From positions 1-38,823 of the forward strand of contig CANPXX010000010.1 of assembly GCA_947587085.1 (NCBI GenBank): DNA of 38,823 bases, in the 5' to 3' direction. The DNA comes from an uncultured Clostridia bacterium (GTDB lineage: Bacteria; Bacillota; Clostridia; Christensenellales; Borkfalkiaceae). The stretch's first letter is position 1. The number at the start of each line of letters is the position of its first letter. The notes under the pieces were generated by a model, which worked only from the letters and a program-made list of their open reading frames with translations, did not search any database and had not been told where the DNA came from. A program made the translations under genes and the position numbers. Positions 7,219-13,845 of this stretch are shown piece after piece.

Positions 7219-9540
7219 ATGAGTAAAGTCAAACTTCGTTTTCTCACGCTCGCATCGCTCGCGGTGCTCTTCGTGCTGGCGCTCGGCTTGGCGTTCGCCG
7301 CGCTTCCCGCCGCAAGGAGGGCGGACGCGGCGACGACGTATTCTCCCACCTCCGTGTTCTCTTCGGGCACGGGCGGCGAGGTAGGCGCCTCCGAGGCGGG
7401 CGAGGGGGAGACCTCCTATCTCTCCTTCACGATGCGCGACGGCGGCAAGGTGTATTACCGCCGCGACCTCGCGCTCAAATGGTACACGGCGGCGGACGAG
7501 ACGGACGGAACGCTCGCCAATCCAGGCGTGGCGCGCTACTATTCGATGACGTTCGCCTTCCCGTCTGTTGTGTTCGAGAAGTTCACGCTCACCTTCGAGG
7601 GGAGCGAGGAGAACGTCACGGAGGACGGCATCACGCGCAACAGCATCGTATTCGAGCGCGTGACGGAGGGCGTCAAGGTCTCCGTGCGCAACGCCTATTT
7701 CGATGAAGAGGGCGACGAACAGCCCGAATCCTTCACCGTCGCTTCGGCGGCGGGCGCGGACATCACGCTCGCGCTCGGCGAAACCGGGGAGACGGCGGCG
7801 GGCGAATTTGCCGTCACCGTCACCGTCGGCTCCGAAGCGCATGCCTTCGAGACGCGCTTCGCCAACATCGGCGGATATTTCCTCGAATACCGCTCCTCCG
7901 CGTCGAGCACGCCCTCCACGCCCATCACCTTCGAGGCAGAGCTCCCCGAAGGCACGGACAGCGCCACGCAGACGGTGCTCATGAAGGCGCTCAACGGGCA
8001 GACCTTCGAGCTCACCGACGGCAAGGTGCAGGACAACGCGGCGCCCGTGCTCGTCCTCGGCGAGAAGGTGTACTCCTTCCGCCTCGGACAGCGGTTCAGC
8101 CTCTCGTACGAGGCGATCGACGTCTGCGACGACAGCGTGAGCACCGACCGCAAATATTACATGCTCCAATACGATGAAGCGGGTGCGCCCGTCAAACCCA
8201 ACGAAGAGGACGACTCCAACTATCAGACCCTCCTCACGACCACCTATTTCATGCCCTCCTCGGAGGGGGACAGCGAGGACGAGACGGCGCACGTCTCCAT
8301 CCGCTTCGACCTCGACGACGGCACGGAGAGCAAGACCAAGGTTTATCTCACATGGTACGCGGCGACCGACGCGGGACGCACCGTGGTGGAGAGCGTGGGC
8401 GAGGGGGACGCGAAGTTCGACTACTTCCTTCTCGACCGCGAGGTGCGCCGCCCCTCCTACATGGGCGTGACGGCGGACGAGACGACCAAGACCAACATCG
8501 CCTCTCCCGAAGCCGTCGCGGCGGCGGAGGAATACCAGAAGCGCCTCGAAGAGGTCGCGGAAGAGGTGAGTGCGGGCGACGGCGCCTATCTCTATCTTCC
8601 CTCCCTCCGCGGACTCGTCGCGAGCGACGGCACCGATTACAGAAATCTCCGTTTCAGCGTCTACTACTACAAGCCGCAGGGCACGAGCGCGTCGAGCGCG
8701 ACCTCGCTCCGCTACAACAGCCTCCGCATCGAGGTGGACCAATACGGCGGCGGTGGCGGCGGCATGGACGACGAATACAAATTCCGCGTGCTCGTCTCCG
8801 ACGCCGACAGCAACGCGATGCAGTACTACGATGAGGACGGCGAGCTCGTCGATGTGACTTCGAGCAACATCTGGGACATCGAGGGCATCCCCGAATTCCA
8901 CTTCCATGTGGACTACACGGGACCCCGCATCGAGGACCCGGGCGTGCAGTCGGAGGGCTACCGCGACCAGACCTATTCGGTGAGCAGTTTCGACATCATC
9001 GCCCTCGACGGCTACAAGGCGCAATATACGCTGTACCGCTTCGACGAGAGCAAGCTCCCCGAGGACGTCAACGTGCCCGAATACAACGACTTCGTGGAGA
9101 ACGCCGCGAAGTACGCGGAGACGTATGCGGATTGCCTCGACGAGATCAATGTGTTCAACGCGGACATCGCCGAAACGGACGACGAGTGGGACAGAACGGA
9201 CAACGCCTATCGCTGGAATCCCGATTCCTCCCTCTCCTTCGTGCCGCAGGAACGCGCCCTGTACCTCGTGAAGGTGGTCGTCACCGACGCGTGGTTCGTG
9301 GACACCACGGAGGTCTCCTATCAGGTCATCAACGTGCGCAATCCCTTCGATACGACGCCCGGCGAGAGCAGATGGTTGCAGAACAACATCCTCGCCATCG
9401 TGCTGTTCTCCATCTCCGCCGCGCTCCTCGTGGCGATCGTGATCCTCTTCGTCATCAAGCCTTCGGACAAGACCGTCGAGGATGTGGATCTCGAGAAGCT
9501 CAAGGGAGGAAAGAAGCACGGAAAGAAGAACGAGAAATGA
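7219..9540 (+). CDS. large secreted, membrane-anchored acidic protein of unknown function
   Basis: 773 residues, with no family recognised. The N-terminus is a clear signal peptide (KVKLRF, a hydrophobic core, cleavage probably after ADA near residue 37). The C-terminus has one membrane helix (about 722-747, NNILAIVLFSISAALL...) and a short lysine-rich cytoplasmic tail ending KKHGKKNEK. The region between is about 680 residues, rich in Asp, Glu, Thr, Ser and Tyr, with beta-strand-like patterning, a short glycine run (GGGGGG, near 515) and no cysteine pairs that I noticed. It resembles a surface adhesin or a wall-facing receptor anchored in the membrane rather than by LPXTG. It has its own promoter and a strong terminator, so it is monocistronic. 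No enzymatic motif is seen and I assign no function. Confidence 0.8.
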   Translation: MSKVKLRFLTLASLAVLFVLALGLAFAALPAARRADAATTYSPTSVFSSGTGGEVGASEAGEGETSYLSFTMRDGGKVYYRRDLALKWYTAADETDGTLANPGVARYYSMTFAFPSVVFEKFTLTFEGSEENVTEDGITRNSIVFERVTEGVKVSVRNAYFDEEGDEQPESFTVASAAGADITLALGETGETAAGEFAVTVTVGSEAHAFETRFANIGGYFLEYRSSASSTPSTPITFEAELPEGTDSATQTVLMKALNGQTFELTDGKVQDNAAPVLVLGEKVYSFRLGQRFSLSYEAIDVCDDSVSTDRKYYMLQYDEAGAPVKPNEEDDSNYQTLLTTTYFMPSSEGDSEDETAHVSIRFDLDDGTESKTKVYLTWYAATDAGRTVVESVGEGDAKFDYFLLDREVRRPSYMGVTADETTKTNIASPEAVAAAEEYQKRLEEVAEEVSAGDGAYLYLPSLRGLVASDGTDYRNLRFSVYYYKPQGTSASSATSLRYNSLRIEVDQYGGGGGGMDDEYKFRVLVSDADSNAMQYYDEDGELVDVTSSNIWDIEGIPEFHFHVDYTGPRIEDPGVQSEGYRDQTYSVSSFDIIALDGYKAQYTLYRFDESKLPEDVNVPEYNDFVENAAKYAETYADCLDEINVFNADIAETDDEWDRTDNAYRWNPDSSLSFVPQERALYLVKVVVTDAWFVDTTEVSYQVINVRNPFDTTPGESRWLQNNILAIVLFSISAALLVAIVILFVIKPSDKTVEDVDLEKLKGGKKHGKKNEK

Positions 9541-9543
9541 TTA

Positions 9544-9575
9544 GACGGTCCGGCGTTTTGCCGGACCGTTTCGTA
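9544..9575 (+). terminator. terminator after the secreted protein gene
   Basis: ACGGTCCGGC-GTTTT-GCCGGACCGT followed by TTCGT. The downstream TATAAT (9574-9579) begins directly at its end. Confidence 0.85.
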
Positions 9576-9579
9576 TAAT
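9574..9579 (+). promoter_or_regulatory. -10 box for the DUF378 gene
   Basis: TATAAT immediately after the preceding terminator. No convincing -35 is found, as the position falls within the hairpin. A ribosome binding site (GGAGGG, 9609-9614) precedes ATG 9621. Confidence 0.45.
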
Positions 9580-9620
9580 CCTCCCGCCTCTGCGCAAACT
9601 GCGCTTAGGAGGGAAACACA

Positions 9621-9866
9621 ATGGTCATTGTCAACCTGATCTCTTATATCCTCGTGCTCGTGGGGGCGCTGAATTGGGGGATGTTCGGCATCTTCGATTT
9701 CAACCTCGTCTCCGCGATCTTCATGGGTCCCCGCGCCGTGGGCGCCGTCATCGTGTATTCGCTGATCGCCGTCGCCGCGCTGTGGCTCATCATTTCCCCC
9801 TTCATCACGCACGGCGTGTTGAAGTTGCAGGGAAACAGAACGGTGAAAGAGACCAACCGTACTTGA
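9621..9866 (+). CDS. DUF378 family small membrane protein
   Basis: 81 residues, two hydrophobic helices (about 5-25 and 38-60) and a short basic tail. The sequence VGALNWGMFGIFDFNLV followed by a second helix is the hallmark of the DUF378 family (YuzA-like), found across Firmicutes with unknown function. AGGAGGG stands just upstream of the ATG. It lies between two terminators and is transcribed alone. Confidence 0.88.
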   Translation: MVIVNLISYILVLVGALNWGMFGIFDFNLVSAIFMGPRAVGAVIVYSLIAVAALWLIISPFITHGVLKLQGNRTVKETNRT

Positions 9867-9870
9867 AGAG

Positions 9871-9900
9871 GGCGGAGCGATGAGCTCCGTCTTTTCTTTT
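9871..9900 (+). terminator. terminator after the DUF378 gene
   Basis: GGCGGAGC (9871-9878) pairs with GCTCCGTC (9884-9891), one G-T pair, GATGA loop, then TTTTCTTTT. Confidence 0.85.
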
Positions 9901-9916
9901 AATTTTGCGAAAAAGG

Positions 9917-10296
9917 TTTCGCGAAATTCTTCATGGAATAGCCACGCGCGATGCGTTTCAAAATGTCATGTTGAGCCGCCCGCACGTTCCAATTTGTCAT
10001 GTTGAGCCGAGAGCCCACGTCCAGCGGACGTGGGCTCGCGTGTCGAAACATCTCTACCGCATTATTACAATAAGGTAGAGATGCCTCGACTACGCTCGGC
10101 ATGACAGTATAGAATGCTCCGCGCTTCACGTTCGCGCCGCGCGTGTTCTTATAATGCGGGCAAAGAATTTCGCGACGGAAATTAGATTTTTTGGGAAACA
10201 TGTTTGGGACTCTTTGTCGCTTGCTCCGACAACAAGCGCGGATGAGCCGCGCAAATTGGGGCGCGCTCCGCAAAATGCGATTTTGCTCCGCGCGAG
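9917..10296. repeat. repeat A, copy 1, interrupted by repeat B
   Basis: Repeat A begins TTTCGCGAAATTCTTCAT, forms a long hairpin with AAAGAATTTCGCGA (13-bp perfect outer arms) around an inner CACGCGCG/CGCGCGTG stem, and continues into a conserved tail of about 115 bp ending TGCGATTTTGCTCCGCGCGAG. Compared with the intact copies at 21207-21406 (200 bp) and 36649-36853 (205 bp), this copy carries about 165 extra bp between its inner arms, holding one full repeat B (9995-10106) and a truncated B left end (9964-9990). No gene is seen in it. Confidence 0.85.
9995..10106. repeat. repeat B, copy 1 (112-bp palindromic element)
   Basis: Terminal inverted ends TGTCATG/CATGACA. A nested perfect hairpin GAGCCCACGTCC-AGC-GGACGTGGGCTC is followed by an outer stem TCGAAACATCTCTACC against GGTAGAGATGCCTCGA. 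The same 112-bp layout is seen at 10359-10470. It resembles the widespread TGTCAT...ATGACA palindromic repeats of many bacteria and MITE-like elements. Confidence 0.85.
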
Positions 10297-10358
10297 TTAT
10301 TAGAATGGAGGGGCGCTTCTATTCTGTCATGTTGCCCCGCACGCACGTTCTTCTATTA

Positions 10359-10470
10359 TGTCATGTTGAGCCGAGAGCCCACGTCCAGCGGACGTGGGCT
10401 CTCGAGTCGAAACATCTTTACCGCATTATTACAATAAGGTAGAGATGCCTCGACTACGCTCGGCATGACA
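10359..10470. repeat. repeat B, copy 2
   Basis: Same length and arms as copy 1, with a few substitutions at the inner-hairpin edge (CTCGAG instead of CGCGTG). Like copy 1 it is preceded by a truncated left end (10325-10350, TGTCATGTTG then CACGCACGTTC). Confidence 0.85.
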
Positions 10471-10490
10471 TTTGAGAGTGTGCCGCGCTT

Positions 10491-10516
10491 GGTCTACAAT
10501 AGAAGCCTCGCGCGGG
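10491..10516. repeat. short repeat E, copy 1 (26 bp)
   Basis: GGTCTACAATAGAAGCCTCG then CGCGGG, followed by TCATGACATTTGAGAATGCT. Further copies lie at 21564-21589, 21741-21766, 21799-21823 and a decayed one at 21852-21877. The rest of 10517-10657 is purine- and G-rich with no gene or clear promoter. Confidence 0.75.
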
Positions 10517-10657
10517 TCATGACATTTGAGAATGCTTCACTACTTTGCGAAGTGCCGCGTGGAATAAAGAGGCGCATGGGGGCGTGCATGTGGGGAGAGA
10601 AGGGGGTGCGGGGCGGGGGAGGGGAATAAACGGCGGAGGAGGCGCATTTTTTATACC

Positions 10658-10882
10658 ATGAACCTCTGCGAACTCAAACGGGGCGAGCGCGCCGTCGTGC
10701 TCAAAGTTGAACTTCCGCCGCCCATCCGCGAGCGGCTTTGCGCCCTCCGCATCTATGCGGGCGCAAAGCTCGTCCTCCTCAAAACGTCGCTCTTCCGCCG
10801 CACCTTCGTGGTACAGGCGGGGAGCTCCAAGGTGGCGCTCCGCCGCGAGATCGCCGCGGGCGTGCGGGTGTGGCGCACGTGA
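10658..10882 (+). CDS. feoA: FeoA domain protein
   Basis: 74 residues, the usual size of FeoA, an SH3-like cytoplasmic partner of the ferrous-iron transporter FeoB. It starts MNLCELKRGERAVVLKV and shows the LCALRIYAGAKL segment and C-terminal VALRREIAAGVRV typical of the fold. Its stop overlaps the GTG start of feoB (GTGA). TATACC directly precedes the ATG, too close for a normal -10, and GGAGGAGG is 16 nt away, so the translation signal is unusual. No Fur box was recognised. Confidence 0.85.
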   Translation: MNLCELKRGERAVVLKVELPPPIRERLCALRIYAGAKLVLLKTSLFRRTFVVQAGSSKVALRREIAAGVRVWRT

Positions 10883-12654
10883 GCGTGCTCCTCGTCGGCA
10901 ATCCCAACGCGGGCAAGAGCACCCTCTTCAACCGTCTGACGCGCGGGCATGCGCGGGTGGGGAATTGGCACGGCGTGACGGTGGGGGCGCTCGAGGGGGA
11001 AGCGAAGCTCGCGGGGCGGCGCGTCAAGATCGTGGACCTTCCCGGAATCTATTCGGCGAAGGGGGTGAGCATGGAGGAGAAGCTCGCCTGTGACTATCTC
11101 GAAGCGCATCCCGCGGACGCGCTCCTCTTCGTTGCGGAGTGCGAGACCTTTCCGCGCGTCCTGCCCCTCGCCGCGGCGCTGACGGCAGGCGGGCGGAGGG
11201 CGGGAATCGCGCTCACCAAGCGCAGGCGGTTCGGGCGGTTGGGCGGACAGATCGACCCGTCCGCGCTCGGGAGTCGCCTCGGCGTGCCCGTGTTCTTCGC
11301 CGAGTCGCGCGACCTCGGGCGGCACATCTCAGACATTCTCGACGCGCCGCCCCGCGCCATTCCCCGCGTCCCGCTCTCCGATGCGCTCTACCGCCCCGTG
11401 CGCGAGGGACTCTCCCGCGCCGATTCCCTGCTTCTTAACGGCGCCTTCGGCATTCCCTTCTTCTTTTTGCTCCTTCTCGCCGCCTTCTTCGTCACCTTTG
11501 CCGAGGGGATGCCGGGGGCGCTCATGAAGGAGGGGGTCGAGCGGCTGTTCACCGACGTGCTCGGCGGCTATGCCCGCCGCATTGCGTCGCCCGTCGTGCG
11601 GAGCCTCCTTGCGGACGGACTTCTCCCCGGACTCGGGAGCGTGCTGAGCATCCTCCCGCAGATCATGCTCCTCTATCTCGCCCTCATCCTGCTCGAGGAG
11701 AGCGGGCTCTTTTCGCGCTTCGCCATCCTCACGGACGGACTGTTCTCCCGCCTCGGGCTAAACGGCAGGGCGGCGTTCTCCCTCCTCATGGGCTTCGGCT
11801 GTACCGCCGCCGCCATCCTGACCACGCGCGGGCTGGACGACAAGCGGATGCAGAGGCGGGTCATCCTGTGCCTTCCGTACATCTCTTGCAGCGCCAAATT
11901 GCCCGTCTACCTTGCGCTCTCCGCCTCCCTCTTTCCCGAACCCTTCCTCGCCGTGGCGGGGATGTACGCGCTCGGCGTCGCGATGTCCTTTCTCGTCGCC
12001 CTCCTCCTGAAGGGGGCGCCGCCGCCCTTCGTGCTCGAACTCGCCCCGCTGCAACTTCCGCGCCCGCTTTTCGTCGCAAAATCCTTGCTCTTTCAGCTCA
12101 AACAGTTTATAATAAAGGTGGCGACGGTCATTCTCGCCTTTTTCCTCGCCTCGTGGCTGCTCTCTTCCTTCGACTTCTCCTTCCGCCTCGTCGCGGCGGA
12201 GGGGAGCATGCTCGCCGCGGTCTGCGGGGGATTGGGCTTTCTGTTCGCGCCCGCGGGCATGAACGATTGGAGAATCACCTATGCGGCGCTGTCGGGGCTC
12301 ATCGCCAAGGAGAACGTGGCGGGAGCGATCGCCATGTTCTACGGCGCCTTTCCGTACGGTCGGGCGAGCGCCTTCGCCTTTGCCGTATTCATCCTCGCCT
12401 GTTCGCCCTGCGTCTCCGCGATCGCGGCGGCGGCGCGGGAGGTGGGGGCGGGGCGCGCGCTCCTGTATGCGGCGTTGCAGACGGCGAGCGCCCTCTTGCT
12501 CTCCTATCTCGCCTACTTCTGCGCGAGAGGGGGAGCCGTCTATCTCGCGATCGCGGCGGCGCCCGTCGTCGCGCTCGTCATCATGGGGAAGAACTTTGAG
12601 AAGCTATCTCGTTCGGGAAAACGACACTCTTCGCGCCTTCACCGACGCGCATGA
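10879..12654 (+). CDS. feoB: FeoB-type ferrous iron transporter, divergent G domain
   Basis: 591 residues, shorter than most FeoB proteins. The G domain (1 to about 155) has G1 GNPNAGKST (7-15), the switch region GNWHGVTVG and G3 DLPGIYS. The expected G4 motif (NxxD) is replaced by LTKRRRF. The membrane part keeps the family's two Cys-containing gate motifs, GFGCTAAAI and PYISCSAKLPVY, plus the GLIAKENVAG segment. The protein is expected to import Fe2+ through the cytoplasmic membrane. The GTG start overlaps feoA by 4 nt. Its 3' end overlaps the next gene by about 59 nt. Loss of G4 would weaken guanine specificity, so nucleotide use may differ. The family call is secure, the exact activity less so. 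Confidence 0.88.
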   Translation: MSVLLVGNPNAGKSTLFNRLTRGHARVGNWHGVTVGALEGEAKLAGRRVKIVDLPGIYSAKGVSMEEKLACDYLEAHPADALLFVAECETFPRVLPLAAALTAGGRRAGIALTKRRRFGRLGGQIDPSALGSRLGVPVFFAESRDLGRHISDILDAPPRAIPRVPLSDALYRPVREGLSRADSLLLNGAFGIPFFFLLLLAAFFVTFAEGMPGALMKEGVERLFTDVLGGYARRIASPVVRSLLADGLLPGLGSVLSILPQIMLLYLALILLEESGLFSRFAILTDGLFSRLGLNGRAAFSLLMGFGCTAAAILTTRGLDDKRMQRRVILCLPYISCSAKLPVYLALSASLFPEPFLAVAGMYALGVAMSFLVALLLKGAPPPFVLELAPLQLPRPLFVAKSLLFQLKQFIIKVATVILAFFLASWLLSSFDFSFRLVAAEGSMLAAVCGGLGFLFAPAGMNDWRITYAALSGLIAKENVAGAIAMFYGAFPYGRASAFAFAVFILACSPCVSAIAAAAREVGAGRALLYAALQTASALLLSYLAYFCARGGAVYLAIAAAPVVALVIMGKNFEKLSRSGKRHSSRLHRRA

Positions 12655-13399
12655 TCCGCAGGCGTCGCTCTGCTTCGGCGCCCTCCTCCGCGCGCGGGAG
12701 ATCCGCGTGAACGGCGTGCGCGTGGATGGCGACGTCCCGCTCGCCCCCGGAGACGAGGTGCGCTACTACCTCACGCCCGCGCAGGAGAAAAAGCTCGCCT
12801 TCACCCCCCTCTATGAGGACGGAAACGTGCTCGTCCTCGACAAGGAGAGCGGCGTGAGCTCGGAGGCTGTCTTTTGCGCGCTCTCGCGCGGGGGGGAGAC
12901 TCACTTCATCCACCGCCTCGACCGCAACACGGAGGGGCTCATGATCTTCGCCCGCAATGCGGCGGCGGAGGAGGAGCTCCTCGCGGCATTCCGCGAGCGG
13001 CGCGTCCGCAAAGTCTACCTCGCGCTCGTGGTCGGGCGCATGACGGGACGGGGCGTGGAGGAGGCGTATCTCGAAAAGGACGGGGCGCATTCCCTCGTCC
13101 GCGTCTCCGATCGGCCGCGCGGGGAGCGCATCGTCACGGAGTACGAGGCGGTCGAGGCGCGGGGGGAGTGCACCCTCGTGCGGGTGACCCTCCACACGGG
13201 CAAGACGCACCAGATCCGCGCCCACCTCGCCTATTTGGGACACCCCGTCTTGGGCGACGGAAAGTACGGCGATTTTGCCGCCAACAAAAAGCTCCACGCC
13301 GCGCGCCAGCGCCTTCTCGCCAAGGAACTGCACGTCGAGGGACGCGGCGTTCTCGCCTACCTCGCGGAGCGCACCTTCGTCTCACCAAAAAAACTTTGA
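12596..13399 (+). CDS. pseudouridine synthase, RluA/RluC type with S4 domain
   Basis: 267 residues. The N-terminal S4-like RNA-binding domain (about 1-62) reads AREIRVNGVRVDGD...LAPGDEVRYY. The catalytic domain follows, with HRLDRNTEGLMIFARN (Asp in HRLD), the HTGKTHQIRAHLAYLGHPVLGD block and a C-terminal LHAARQRLLA region, all standard for RluC/RluD-like synthases acting on 23S rRNA. No ATG is available in frame near the S4 domain. TTG 12596, 5 nt after GGGGAA, gives MRSYLVRENDTLRAF and is my choice. It therefore starts inside feoB. Adjacent feoAB suggests co-transcription, not a shared function. Confidence 0.85.
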   Translation: MRSYLVRENDTLRAFTDAHDPQASLCFGALLRAREIRVNGVRVDGDVPLAPGDEVRYYLTPAQEKKLAFTPLYEDGNVLVLDKESGVSSEAVFCALSRGGETHFIHRLDRNTEGLMIFARNAAAEEELLAAFRERRVRKVYLALVVGRMTGRGVEEAYLEKDGAHSLVRVSDRPRGERIVTEYEAVEARGECTLVRVTLHTGKTHQIRAHLAYLGHPVLGDGKYGDFAANKKLHAARQRLLAKELHVEGRGVLAYLAERTFVSPKKL

Positions 13400-13418
13400 A
13401 CTTTTTTTCGAAAACCGC

Positions 13419-13448
13419 TTGACATGGCGGATTTTTTTGTGCTAATAT
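13419..13448 (+). promoter_or_regulatory. promoter of the metal-responsive operon
   Basis: TTGACA (13419-13424), 18-nt spacer, TAATAT (13443-13448). The -10 box lies within the operator palindrome at 13444-13469. Confidence 0.75.
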
Positions 13449-13469
13449 ATGAACAGTTATTCATATATT
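13444..13469. promoter_or_regulatory. ArsR/SmtB-type operator palindrome
   Basis: AATATATGAA-CAGTTA-TTCATATATT: 10-bp perfect arms around 6 nt. It closely resembles the SmtB/CzrA/CadC class of operators (ATATGAA...TTCATAT), overlaps the -10 box, and precedes the ArsR gene, so autorepression relieved by metal is expected. Confidence 0.85.
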
Positions 13470-13488
13470 GATATAAGAGGAGGGGAAC

Positions 13489-13836
13489 ATGCGTTGCGAG
13501 CACGGTGCGCTGCATGAGGAAACTGCGGCGCGGGCGGCGAAAAATATGCCGCAAGAGGAGGAGATCGGGAGGGTCGCGGCGGCATTCAAGGCGATCTCGG
13601 AGCCCTGCCGTTTGAAGATCTTGTTTGCGCTCCGTCAGGGCGAGATGTGCGTCTTTCACATCGTACAGGCGGTGGGGGGGACTCAGAGCGCCGTCTCCCA
13701 TCAGCTCCGAATCCTGCGCTCGCACGGCGTGGTGCGCGCGCGGCGGGACGGGCAGAACATCGTCTATTCGCTCGCGGACGAGCACGTCGTGGCGCTTCTC
13801 GAACTCGCGTGCACCCATCTTCACTGCAAATTATAA
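13489..13836 (+). CDS. ArsR/SmtB-family metal-sensing repressor
   Basis: 115 residues, a winged-helix metalloregulator. The helix-turn-helix is QSAVSHQLRILRSHGVV (about 66-82) and the wing is RRDGQNIVYSL. Possible metal ligands are Cys54 in GEMCVFHI (alpha-3 position), Cys3 and His5 in the N-terminal tail, and an alpha-5 set Asp97, His99, His110, His112 or Cys113 in DEHVVALLELACTHLHC. The alpha-5 pattern matches Zn/Co sensors (CzrA/SmtB), while the Cys ligands allow Cd or Pb sensing. It is the first gene of an operon with the P1B ATPase, 9 nt downstream. The start follows a strong AGAGGAGGGG. Confidence 0.92.
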   Translation: MRCEHGALHEETAARAAKNMPQEEEIGRVAAAFKAISEPCRLKILFALRQGEMCVFHIVQAVGGTQSAVSHQLRILRSHGVVRARRDGQNIVYSLADEHVVALLELACTHLHCKL

Positions 13837-13845
13837 GGAGACAGG

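Noticed and set aside
9900-10657. Possible CRISPR-like array
   Set aside because: Repeats are long, few, palindromic and irregularly spaced, with no unique spacers of constant length and no cas genes.
10600-10657. Riboswitch or Fur-regulated promoter before feoA
   Set aside because: Only a G-rich tract and TATACC touching the start codon are seen, with no 19-bp Fur-type palindrome and no known metal-riboswitch core.
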